Shown here: positions 1-5,644 of the stretch, piece by piece
Position numbering within the stretch: the stretch's first letter is position 1
Layout of the letters: every line of letters begins with the position of its first letter
Assembly (NCBI GenBank): GCA_035997045.1
Contig: DASYIY010000064.1
Location: 1-8,696, forward strand
DNA length: 8,696 bases
Direction: 5' to 3'
From: VRUE01 sp035997045
GTDB lineage: Bacteria > Actinomycetota > Thermoleophilia > Solirubrobacterales > 70-9
Translations under genes and position numbers: made by a program
The notes under the pieces: model-generated
What the model was told of the DNA's origin: nothing
Database searches by the model: none
Seen by the model: only the letters and a program-made list of their open reading frames with translations

Positions 1-411
1 CGGGATCGTCTTGTCGCAGGCGCAGAGGGCGACGATCGCGTCGAACTGGTAGCCGCGCGCCATCAGCTCGATCGAGTCGGCGATCACCTCGCGGCTGACC
101 AGCGAGGCCTTCATCCCCTGGGTGCCCATCGTGATCCCGTCTGAGATCGCGACGGTGTTGAACTCCAGCGGCGTGCCACCCGCGGCGCGGACGCCGGCCT
201 TGACGTGCTCGGCGAGACCGCGCAGGTGGAAGTTGCACGAATTCGCCTCGGCCCAGGTGTTGGCGATGCCGATCGTCGGCCGGCTCAGCGCCTCGTCGTC
301 GAAGCCGACGCCCTTCATGTAGGCGCGCGAGTGAGCGCGGTCGGGACCGTCGAAGACAGCACTGGAACGGGGGCGGGGAAGGCCGGTCTTGGTGGCGCCG
401 TTTGAGCTCAT
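1..411 (-). CDS. ilvD: Dihydroxy-acid dehydratase, N-terminal part (3' end beyond window)
   Basis: This enzyme dehydrates 2,3-dihydroxy-3-methylbutanoate and the matching pentanoate to 2-oxo acids, the next-to-last step of valine and isoleucine synthesis, using a cytoplasmic Fe-S cluster. 137 codons are visible from ATG at 411 to the window edge, about a quarter of a typical 550-620 residue protein. Hallmarks in order: a DGPDRAHSRAYMKGVG segment (residues 21-36), TIGIANTWAEANSCN (46-60) with likely cluster ligand Cys59, AISDGITMG (88-96) with likely Mg ligand Asp91, and CDKTIP (132-137) with the second cluster Cys132, Asp133 and Lys134, the lysine that is carbamylated in the family. The third cluster cysteine would lie outside the window. 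The gene follows thiD by 10 nt with no clear Shine-Dalgarno sequence, so it probably ends the comM-dprA-thiD-ilvD transcript. Close relatives in the IlvD/Edd family are sugar-acid dehydratases and 6-phosphogluconate dehydratase; the NSCN and CDKTIP context favours IlvD. Confidence 0.93.
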   Translation of the reverse strand, partial: MSSNGATKTGLPRPRSSAVFDGPDRAHSRAYMKGVGFDDEALSRPTIGIANTWAEANSCNFHLRGLAEHVKAGVRAAGGTPLEFNTVAISDGITMGTQGMKASLVSREVIADSIELMARGYQFDAIVALCACDKTIP

Positions 412-421
412 CAACCGAAAT

Positions 422-1225
422 CTACTGAGGCGGTCCAGAGGTCAGGTCGAAGACGTCAACCGGGCCGGGGCCCTCACCGAGATCGCGCAGGCCCGCGGCG
501 ACCGCGGCCGAGGCGACCTGGCGGGCTTTGCGCGCGGCTTCGAGGGGTGTCTCGCCGAGGGCGAGAAACGCCGCGAGGGCCGACGAGTGGGTGCAACCGG
601 AGCCGTGGGCGGCGCCAGCGGGATACCGCTCGCCGGCGATCTCCGCCGACTCGCGACCGTCGAAGAAGAGGTCGACGACCCGCTCGCTGTGACCGCCGGT
701 CACGACCACGGCGTGTGGACCGAGGGCCCGGACCTCGCGGGCGAGATCCTCCTGGGAATCGCGCTCCTCGTCGCCGCTCAGCGCTCGCGCCTCGGGAATG
801 TTGGGAGTGACCACGGTGGCGAGCGGCAGCAGGCTCTCGATCAGCGCCGCCCTGGCCTCCTCGTCGAGCAGCACGGCACCGCTCTCGGCCACCATCACCG
901 GGTCGACCACCACCGGCGCCTCGCCGGTGAAGCGAAGCGCCTCGACCACCGCCTCGACCGTCTCCACCGTACCCAGCATCCCGACCTTGACCGCGTCGAC
1001 GCCGAGGTCTTCGGCGACCGCCCCGACCTGGGCCAGGATCATCTCCGGCGAGACGGCTTCGACCGCCTCTACGGCAACCGTGTTCTGCGCCGTGATCGCG
1101 GTGATCGCGGTCATCCCGTGCACGCCGCAGCGCGCGAAGGCCTTCAGGTCGGCCTGAATGCCGGCGCCGCCGCCGGAGTCCGAGCCGGCGATCGAGAGGA
1201 CGGTGGGAACGCGCTCCGAGTTCAC
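422..1225 (-). CDS. thiD: Hydroxymethylpyrimidine/phosphomethylpyrimidine kinase
   Basis: ThiD phosphorylates 4-amino-5-hydroxymethyl-2-methylpyrimidine and then its monophosphate, giving the HMP-PP used in thiamine phosphate synthesis; it is a cytoplasmic ribokinase-fold enzyme. The 267-residue product has the normal family length. Visible motifs are SIAGSDSGGGAGIQADLKAF (11-30), which forms the substrate site, VKVGMLG (80-86), VVDPVM (107-112), TPNIPEA (140-146), and the anion-hole/catalytic stretch GSGCTHSSALAAF (208-220) with Cys211; most relatives have GTGC here, so Ser209 is a mild substitution. The GTG at 1225 is chosen because it lies 10 nt after the dprA stop and places the AGSDSGGG motif close to the N-terminus as usual. 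A GTG at 1243, overlapping the dprA end by 8 nt, is the alternative. Neither has a strong ribosome-binding site, so translational coupling to dprA is likely. No thiamine riboswitch is visible next to the gene, which fits its position inside an operon. Confidence 0.94.
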   Translation of the reverse strand: MNSERVPTVLSIAGSDSGGGAGIQADLKAFARCGVHGMTAITAITAQNTVAVEAVEAVSPEMILAQVGAVAEDLGVDAVKVGMLGTVETVEAVVEALRFTGEAPVVVDPVMVAESGAVLLDEEARAALIESLLPLATVVTPNIPEARALSGDEERDSQEDLAREVRALGPHAVVVTGGHSERVVDLFFDGRESAEIAGERYPAGAAHGSGCTHSSALAAFLALGETPLEAARKARQVASAAVAAGLRDLGEGPGPVDVFDLTSGPPQ

Positions 1226-1235
1226 GTCGCGCAGC

Positions 1236-2351
1236 CTAGACACCGGGCGCGGCCAGCAGGGTGCGGGAGTAGACGCCGACCAGCGAGCAGGAGACGTAGC
1301 CGAGCGCCTCCAGCGTGGCGAGAGCCGATGCTGCCTCGGCACCGGAGAGGTCGAGCTCGGCGGCGATCGCATCGCAGGTTTGCTCTCCCCGCTCGACCGC
1401 CGAGAGCACGGCGAGCAGCGCCGGCTCGAGCTCCGGACCGCTGCGCTCCGCCCGGCGCACGCCCGGGCCCAGCATCGCATCGAGCACGTCCTGGGCGTCG
1501 CGGACCAGGCAGGCGCCGCCGGCGAGCAGGTCGTTGGTGCCCGCCGAGCCGCGCGAATTGACCGGGCCCGGCACCGCTCCAAGGTCGCGGCCGAGGTCGG
1601 CGGCCAGGTCCGCGGTGATCAGCGACCCGGAGCGCTGGGCGGCCTCGACCACCACGGTCATCCCCGCTAGCGCCGCCATGATCCGGTTGCGCGCCGGAAA
1701 GGTCCAGCGCCAGGCGCCGGTTCCCGGCGGCAGCTCCGAGAGGACCAGCCCCTGTTCGCAAATTCGCCGCCAGAGCGAGCGATGCGAGGCGGGATAGGCG
1801 ATGTCGGCCCCGCAGCCGAGCACGGCGACGGTGGTGCCCGTATCGAGCGCGCCGCGGTGAGCGCAGGCGTCGATGCCGAAGGCGAGGCCGCTGGTGACGA
1901 GGAGTCCGGCGGCGGTCAGATCGCGTCCGAGCTCACGCGCCACCTCGCGACCGTAAGCGCTGGCCCGCCTGGCGCCGACGATCGTCACCGTCGCCTCCGG
2001 CTCAAGCCGTTCCAGTAGGGCCGGGTCGCCGCGCCCGATCAACGCCCAGGGTGCGTCGGCGGCGTCGTGCAACCCGACCGGGAAACGCGGGTCGTGGCGG
2101 CAACAGGCCCAGCACCGTGCCGCCAACAGGTCGGTTGCGAGGCGGCTCTCGGGCAGCGCGGCGATCTGCGACAGCACCTGCGCCGCGATCTTCGGCGCCA
2201 CCGCCTCGGCCAGATCCTCGTTGGAGAGCCGCAGCAGTTCGGGCGAACGCGACCCCGGCGCTCCCGTCGCAACCTTCTCGACATAGGGGGCGAGATGGGC
2301 GAGCAGGCGCGAGCGGCGCAGGCAGTCCGGGCAGGCGCTTGGCTCGCTCAT
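1236..2351 (-). CDS. dprA: DNA-processing protein A (single-strand DNA-binding RecA loader)
   Basis: DprA binds incoming single-stranded DNA in the cytoplasm during natural transformation and helps load RecA; it is also kept in many bacteria not known to be transformable. The 371-residue protein has an N-terminal helical region (1-115), a Rossmann-like DprA core (about 115-290), and a C-terminal winged-helix segment (about 305-365, helix-turn-helix around 330-352). Core motifs are TIVGARRASAYG (123-134), SGLAFGIDACAHRGAL (154-169), VLGCG (177-181), FPARNRIMAALA (218-229), QRSGSLITADLAADLGR (239-255) and GTNDLLAGGA (271-280). The ATG at 2351 overlaps the comM stop as ATGA, and an AGGGA lies 6 nt upstream, which fixes the start. 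Oddity: cysteines at 7, 10, 80, 83 and 84 (CPDC and CWACC) in the N-terminal region could bind a metal. The neighbour comM points to a shared role in handling imported DNA. Confidence 0.95.
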   Translation of the reverse strand: MSEPSACPDCLRRSRLLAHLAPYVEKVATGAPGSRSPELLRLSNEDLAEAVAPKIAAQVLSQIAALPESRLATDLLAARCWACCRHDPRFPVGLHDAADAPWALIGRGDPALLERLEPEATVTIVGARRASAYGREVARELGRDLTAAGLLVTSGLAFGIDACAHRGALDTGTTVAVLGCGADIAYPASHRSLWRRICEQGLVLSELPPGTGAWRWTFPARNRIMAALAGMTVVVEAAQRSGSLITADLAADLGRDLGAVPGPVNSRGSAGTNDLLAGGACLVRDAQDVLDAMLGPGVRRAERSGPELEPALLAVLSAVERGEQTCDAIAAELDLSGAEAASALATLEALGYVSCSLVGVYSRTLLAAPGV

Positions 2352-3844
2352 TCCCGGTCCCTGCGGCGCAGTTGCAGCGCCTGCGCCATCTGCTCGCGCC
2401 CGATCTTCTCGCTGTCCGCCAGGTCGGCAACGGTCTGCGCCAGCCTCAGCACCCGGTCGTGGGCGCGGCCGCTGAGACGGCGGCGCGCGTAGGCCTCGGC
2501 AAGCAGGGCGGCGGCGGCCTCCTCCAGTGCGCACTCACGCACCTCGTCCGGGCCCATCTCGGCGTTGCAGCGGCCCGGGCCGAGACGGCGTTCCTGGCGC
2601 TCGCGGGCAGCGCTGACCCGCTTGCGCACCGCGGCGGATGCCTCCCCCGGAGGACCGCCGATCTCCGCCGCACCCGGCTGCCGAATCGCGGCGAGAAGAT
2701 CGATGCGATCGGCGAGAGCGCCGCTGAGGCGGGCCTGGTAGCGGCGGATCGCCAGCGGCGCGCAGTTGCACTCGGGATCTGCCTCGCCACGCCCGCAAGG
2801 ACAGGGATTGGCGGCCGCGACGAGCATGAAGCGGCAAGGCAGTTGCCGCCAGGAGCCGGCGCGGGCGATCGCGACCCAGCCGCTCTCGAGCGGCGCCCGC
2901 AATGCCTCCAGCGTGTCGCGACGGAACTCGCAAAGCTCATCGAGGAAGAGGACGCCGCGGTGGGCGAGCGTGGCCTCGCCGGGGCCGGGCGGGTTGCCGC
3001 CGCCTACCAGGCCCGCCGGGCTGACCGTGTGATGCGGCGCCCGGAACGGCCTGCCGCCCACCCGAGCTTCGTCGAGGCGCCCGCAGGCACTGGCGATTCG
3101 CGCCACCTCCAGCGCCTCGTTCGCGGCTAGCGGCGGCAGGATCGACGGCAAGCGGCTGGCGGCCAACGACTTGCCGGCCCCCGGCGGCCCCACCATCAGC
3201 AGGCTGTGGCCGCCGGCAGCGGCGACCTCGAGCGCGTAGCGGAGGTGGCGCTGCCCGCGCAGGTCGGCGAGATCCGGACCGCCGGCTGCGGCGCCGAGCG
3301 CCAGCGGCATCGGCTCCGGCCGCTCGGGCGCCCAGCGACCGCCGGCGAGAGCTGAGAGCTGGTCGAGCCTCTCGAGGCAGATCACCCCGATCTCCCCGGC
3401 CAGCGCAGCCTCGGGCCCGTTCTCGGCGGGCACCACCATTGTCGCCGTGCCTCGCTCGCGCGCCGCCTCGGCGATCGCCAGCACACCGGGTACGGGACGA
3501 ACCGAGCCGTCGAGGGCGAGCTCGCCGACCAGGGCCAGGCGAGGCAGGGACCCGAGATCGAGCTGTCCGGAAGCGACGAGCAGCGCCGCGGCGATCGCCA
3601 GGTCCATCCCCGGCCCGGCCTTGCGCAGGCTCGCCGGCGCCAAATTGGCGACGATCCGGCGCAGCGGAAACTCGAAACCGCAGTTGGTCAGCGCCGAGCG
3701 CACTCGCTCCCGCGCCTCACGCACCGCCGCGTCGGGCAGGCCGACGACGGAGAAAGCGGGCAGGCCGCGGTGAACATCGACCTCGACCCGGACCGGGCGA
3801 GCGGCGATGCCGTCGAGAGTGAATGTCTGCGCCGTGGCGAGCAC
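2348..3844 (-). CDS. comM: ComM/YifB family AAA+ helicase (Mg-chelatase-like)
   Basis: ComM is a hexameric AAA+ helicase that promotes branch migration during integration of transforming DNA in Vibrio and Acinetobacter; most bacteria carry a copy. The 498-residue product has the usual length. An N-terminal Lon-protease-like domain covers about 1-165 (EVDVHRGLPAFSVVGLPD at 21-38, ANLAPASLRKAGPGMDLAIA at 66-85). The AAA+ module has Walker A GPPGAGKS (219-226), FRAPHHTVS (267-275), Walker B GVLFLDEL (297-304), and a NPCPCG zinc-type patch (346-351) followed by CNC (359-361). A C-terminal Mg-chelatase-like helical domain (about 400-495) includes RRRLSGRAHDRVLRLAQTVADL. GTG at 3844 is preferred because the conserved sequence begins directly after it and a TANNNT element lies 7 nt upstream. 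GTG codons at 3853 and 3916 would add unconserved residues. The gene diverges from yraN and overlaps dprA by 4 nt, so it probably leads the comM-dprA-thiD-ilvD operon. Confidence 0.95.
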   Translation of the reverse strand: MLATAQTFTLDGIAARPVRVEVDVHRGLPAFSVVGLPDAAVREARERVRSALTNCGFEFPLRRIVANLAPASLRKAGPGMDLAIAAALLVASGQLDLGSLPRLALVGELALDGSVRPVPGVLAIAEAARERGTATMVVPAENGPEAALAGEIGVICLERLDQLSALAGGRWAPERPEPMPLALGAAAGGPDLADLRGQRHLRYALEVAAAGGHSLLMVGPPGAGKSLAASRLPSILPPLAANEALEVARIASACGRLDEARVGGRPFRAPHHTVSPAGLVGGGNPPGPGEATLAHRGVLFLDELCEFRRDTLEALRAPLESGWVAIARAGSWRQLPCRFMLVAAANPCPCGRGEADPECNCAPLAIRRYQARLSGALADRIDLLAAIRQPGAAEIGGPPGEASAAVRKRVSAARERQERRLGPGRCNAEMGPDEVRECALEEAAAALLAEAYARRRLSGRAHDRVLRLAQTVADLADSEKIGREQMAQALQLRRRDRE

Positions 3845-3851
3845 GGAAACC

Positions 3852-3857
3852 ACGCTA
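3852..3857 (-). promoter_or_regulatory. Candidate -10 element for comM (leaderless type)
   Basis: On the minus strand TAGCGT fits the actinobacterial TANNNT -10 consensus and ends 7 nt before the comM GTG at 3844, so transcription would begin at or one base before the start codon. No Shine-Dalgarno sequence is present, and no good -35 can be seen. Because yraN points the other way, comM needs its own promoter in this 126-nt gap. The motif is short and could occur by chance. Confidence 0.4.
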
Positions 3858-3956
3858 GGGAGCCGAATCCGACGCGTGGCGCGCAGCTGTGCGCGAGTCC
3901 GTGCAGCCTCTCTCACGAAAGGCGCGCAACCGGCCCTGGAGCCCGGAATCGACCCT

Positions 3957-3962
3957 TATGGT
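3957..3962 (+). promoter_or_regulatory. Candidate -10 element for yraN (leaderless or near-leaderless)
   Basis: TATGGT fits TANNNT and ends 8 nt before the yraN ATG at 3971, predicting an mRNA that starts within about two bases of the start codon. The sequence between the motif and the ATG (CGGCCCGG) contains no ribosome-binding site, and the -35 region around 3934-3939 is not recognisable. The mirrored arrangement with the comM element on the other strand makes the pair more credible than either alone. Confidence 0.4.
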
Positions 3963-3970
3963 CGGCCCGG

Positions 3971-4348
3971 ATGACTGTGCAAAGACAGCGGATCGGCCGC
4001 GCCGCCGAGGACCTGGTCGCAACCCGCCTGGCTAGATGCGGCTGGCAGATCGTCGAGCGCAACGCCCGCACCCGCTTCGGCGAGCTCGACATCGTCGCCC
4101 TTGACCGCCGCACGCTGGTCTTCGTCGAGGTCAAGGCCGGCCGCGAGAACTCCGCTTTCGGCCCGGAGCGTCCGATCCTCGGTGTCGACCGGCGCAAGCA
4201 GCAGCGCGTCCGGCGTCTCGCCGCCGCCTGGATGGGCCAGCGGCGTGACGCTCCTTACTACGCTGAGATCCGCTTCGACGCCATCGGCGTCACGTTCAAT
4301 CGCGCCGACCGTCCGGTCGAGGTCGAGCACATTCGTGGCGCCTTCTAG
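3971..4348 (+). CDS. yraN: YraN/UPF0102 family nuclease-fold protein
   Basis: This is a 125-residue member of the UPF0102 family, small proteins with a PD-(D/E)XK endonuclease-like fold whose cellular role is unsettled; DNA or Holliday-junction processing has been proposed because the gene usually lies beside comM and dprA. Visible hallmarks are RIGRAAEDLVATRLARCGW (7-25) with Glu13, the catalytic-type pair GELDIVA (37-43, Asp40) and VFVEVK (50-55, Glu53 and Lys55), then VDRRKQQRVRRLAAAW (72-87) and RFDAIGV (101-107). All core residues are present, so the protein should be intact. ATG at 3971 is the only ordinary start near the conserved N-terminus. It is the only gene on the plus strand here, divergent from comM and convergent with rnhB; in mycobacteria and streptomycetes it is co-directional with comM. 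Confidence 0.92.
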   Translation: MTVQRQRIGRAAEDLVATRLARCGWQIVERNARTRFGELDIVALDRRTLVFVEVKAGRENSAFGPERPILGVDRRKQQRVRRLAAAWMGQRRDAPYYAEIRFDAIGVTFNRADRPVEVEHIRGAF

Positions 4349-5088
4349 CCGGCCAACTCGAGTTGGCTGTAGGCCACCGATTGGAACGAACGGCGGTGCA
4401 GGGGCGAGATGCCGATCCGCTCGATCGCCTCGCGATGCTCGGGGGTCGAGTAGCCGACGTGCTCCTCGAAGCCCCAGCCGGGATGGACTTCGGCGGCGCC
4501 GCGCATGTAGCGGTCGCGGGTGACCTTGGCGATCACCGAGGCAGCGGCGATCGCCGCGCTGGTGCCGTCGCCGCCGACCACGGCGCGGTGGGACACCGCG
4601 CAGCCGCGCAGCGAGAAGCCGTCGACGAGGCAGGTCGCCTCGGCCTCCGGGCGCAGCCGCTCCAGCGCATTCGCCAGGGCTTCGATATTGGTCACGTGCA
4701 GGCCGCGGTCGTCGATCCCGCGGGCACAGCGGACGACGACGCTGACCCGGGTGGCGGCGCTGAGAACGCAGGGAAAGAGCTCGGCCCGCTTCTCGACGCT
4801 CATCTGCTTCGAGTCGTGCAGCCCCGCCAGAGAGCGGCGGTCCGCATGGGAGAGCGCCTCGTAGTCGATCAGCACCGCGGCGGCGACCAGCGGGCCAGCG
4901 AGGCAACCTCGGCCCGCCTCGTCGGCGCCGGCAACAAGGCGGCTGCCGAGCCCGCGGTCGAAAGCGAAGAGCCGTCGCGTCCGCGCCAGCCTCCGCTGGT
5001 GCGCCTTACCCCTTTTGGGGGACTTAGAGGATGCCGATGCGGTCAGGCGGCCAGTAGGTGGCAAAGGCCTTACCGATGATCCATCCAC
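4345..5088 (-). CDS. rnhB: Ribonuclease HII
   Basis: RNase HII removes ribonucleotides misincorporated in DNA and cuts RNA-DNA hybrids, acting in the cytoplasm with Mn or Mg. Counting from GTG at 5088 (247 residues), the catalytic set is complete: Asp56 and Glu57 in GADEAGRGCLAGPLVAA (54-70), Asp156 in CLVDGF (153-158) and Asp174 in GGDGTSAAIAAASVIAKVTR (172-191). The end has HPGWGFEEHVGYSTPEH (202-218) and RRSFQSV (232-238). The end is certain but the start is not. Between the lepB stop (5024) and the conserved core there is no ATG, GTG or TTG. GTG at 5088 overlaps lepB by 65 nt, GTG at 5130 overlaps it by 107 nt, and a CTG at 4989 would give about 214 residues but has no properly spaced ribosome-binding site. 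The basic stretch around residues 22-43 may be genuine protein. The gene probably shares the rplS-lepB transcript. Confidence 0.92.
   Translation of the reverse strand: MDGSSVRPLPPTGRLTASASSKSPKRGKAHQRRLARTRRLFAFDRGLGSRLVAGADEAGRGCLAGPLVAAAVLIDYEALSHADRRSLAGLHDSKQMSVEKRAELFPCVLSAATRVSVVVRCARGIDDRGLHVTNIEALANALERLRPEAEATCLVDGFSLRGCAVSHRAVVGGDGTSAAIAAASVIAKVTRDRYMRGAAEVHPGWGFEEHVGYSTPEHREAIERIGISPLHRRSFQSVAYSQLELAG
4352..4367. terminator. Perfect 16-bp inverted repeat at the convergent yraN/rnhB ends
   Basis: GCCAACTCGAGTTGGC is a perfect palindrome able to form a 6-bp stem with a TCGA tetraloop in either transcript. It begins 4 nt after the yraN stop and lies over the last codons of rnhB (Ser-Gln-Leu-Glu-Leu-Ala). 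It is well placed to end or protect the 3' end of the yraN message. There is no T-tract on either side, so it is not a canonical intrinsic terminator, and for rnhB it would form before the stop codon. The call is inferred from position and symmetry only. Confidence 0.3.
5009..5020 (-). other. Small CCCC-AAAA-GGGG hairpin after the lepB stop
   Basis: On the minus strand CCCCAAAAGGGG could form a 4-bp GC stem with an AAAA loop, beginning 3 nt after the lepB TAA. The 3' arm, AAAAGGGG, is the most Shine-Dalgarno-like sequence between lepB and the RNase HII core, so a hairpin here could influence rnhB translation. No recognisable start codon follows at normal spacing, so this is a weak call. Confidence 0.15.
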
Positions 5089-5644
5089 GGGGTATGGGAC
5101 CCCAGAAGCGGCTGTCGTCGCTTTCGCCACGGTTGTCGCCCATCATGAAGTAGTAGCCGGGTGGAACCTTGATCGCCTTCGGCAAATTGCACTGCGGAGC
5201 GACGCCGCAGGGCCTGATGTAGGACTCTTCGCTCTTCTCGACGCCGTTGACGACGGGGTGCCCGTCGCGGACGCTGAGCGTGTCGCCCGGCCCGGCGACG
5301 ATGCGCTTGATGAAGTTCTGGCTCGACTCGGCGGCGGTTGGACGCGGGCAGGATTCGCGCGGCCCGTGCGGAGCCCCGCATTCCTTGCCGGTGTCGGCAC
5401 CGGCCGGCGGGTGGAAGACGACGATGTCGCCGGGACTGGGATCGGTGAAGTGGTAGAGAAAGCGGTTGACGAGAACGCGCTGGCCGACGTCTAGCGTCGG
5501 TTCCATCGACTGCGAGGGAATCTGATACGGCTTGATCAGCCAAGCCTGGATCGCAAGCGCCAGCCCCAGGGCCAGCGCGACGATGACGACCAGCTCTACG
5601 AACCCGCCGCCTCGACTTTTCGGCTTCGGGATCGCGAGTTTCAG
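5024..5644 (-). CDS. lepB: Signal peptidase I, apparent CTG start
   Basis: LepB is the membrane serine/lysine protease that removes signal peptides from exported proteins. Read from CTG at 5644 (206 residues), it has a basic N-terminus (KPKSR, 7-11), one transmembrane helix (about 16-37), Box B IPSQSMEPTL (42-51) with nucleophile Ser46, VNRFLYHF (59-66), PGDIVVF (71-77), FIKRIVAGPGD (111-121) with general base Lys113, and MGDNRGESDDSRFWGPIP (168-185). The catalytic domain would be extracytoplasmic. Two cysteine pairs (89/99 and 146/152) could form disulfides. ATG at 5506 cannot be the start because it lies one codon after the catalytic Ser. No ATG, GTG or TTG occurs in this frame upstream, while the CTG overlaps the rplS TGA as CTGA and has GGGGA 6 nt upstream. 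The start is therefore inferred and the gene identity is firm. Confidence 0.9.
   Translation of the reverse strand: MKLAIPKPKSRGGGFVELVVIVALALGLALAIQAWLIKPYQIPSQSMEPTLDVGQRVLVNRFLYHFTDPSPGDIVVFHPPAGADTGKECGAPHGPRESCPRPTAAESSQNFIKRIVAGPGDTLSVRDGHPVVNGVEKSEESYIRPCGVAPQCNLPKAIKVPPGYYFMMGDNRGESDDSRFWGPIPRGWIIGKAFATYWPPDRIGIL

Noticed and set aside
389..1561. Long plus-strand open frame opposite thiD and dprA
   Set aside because: It is arginine/glycine-rich with no recognisable domain and lies opposite two clear minus-strand genes; high GC content leaves antisense frames open.
422..1582. 386-codon version of thiD extending into dprA
   Set aside because: The upstream residues are the DprA gene in another frame; ThiD homology begins a few residues after the GTG at 1225.
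2051..3130. Plus-strand open frame of 359 codons opposite comM and dprA
   Set aside because: Low-complexity composition typical of an antisense shadow; ComM and DprA motifs on the other strand are unambiguous.
3845..3916. 24-residue N-terminal extension of ComM from GTG at 3916
   Set aside because: The added residues are basic and not part of the family, and a likely -10 element lies within that stretch.
4363..5079. Plus-strand open frame of 238 codons opposite rnhB
   Set aside because: The complete RNase HII catalytic set is on the minus strand; the plus frame shows no family features.
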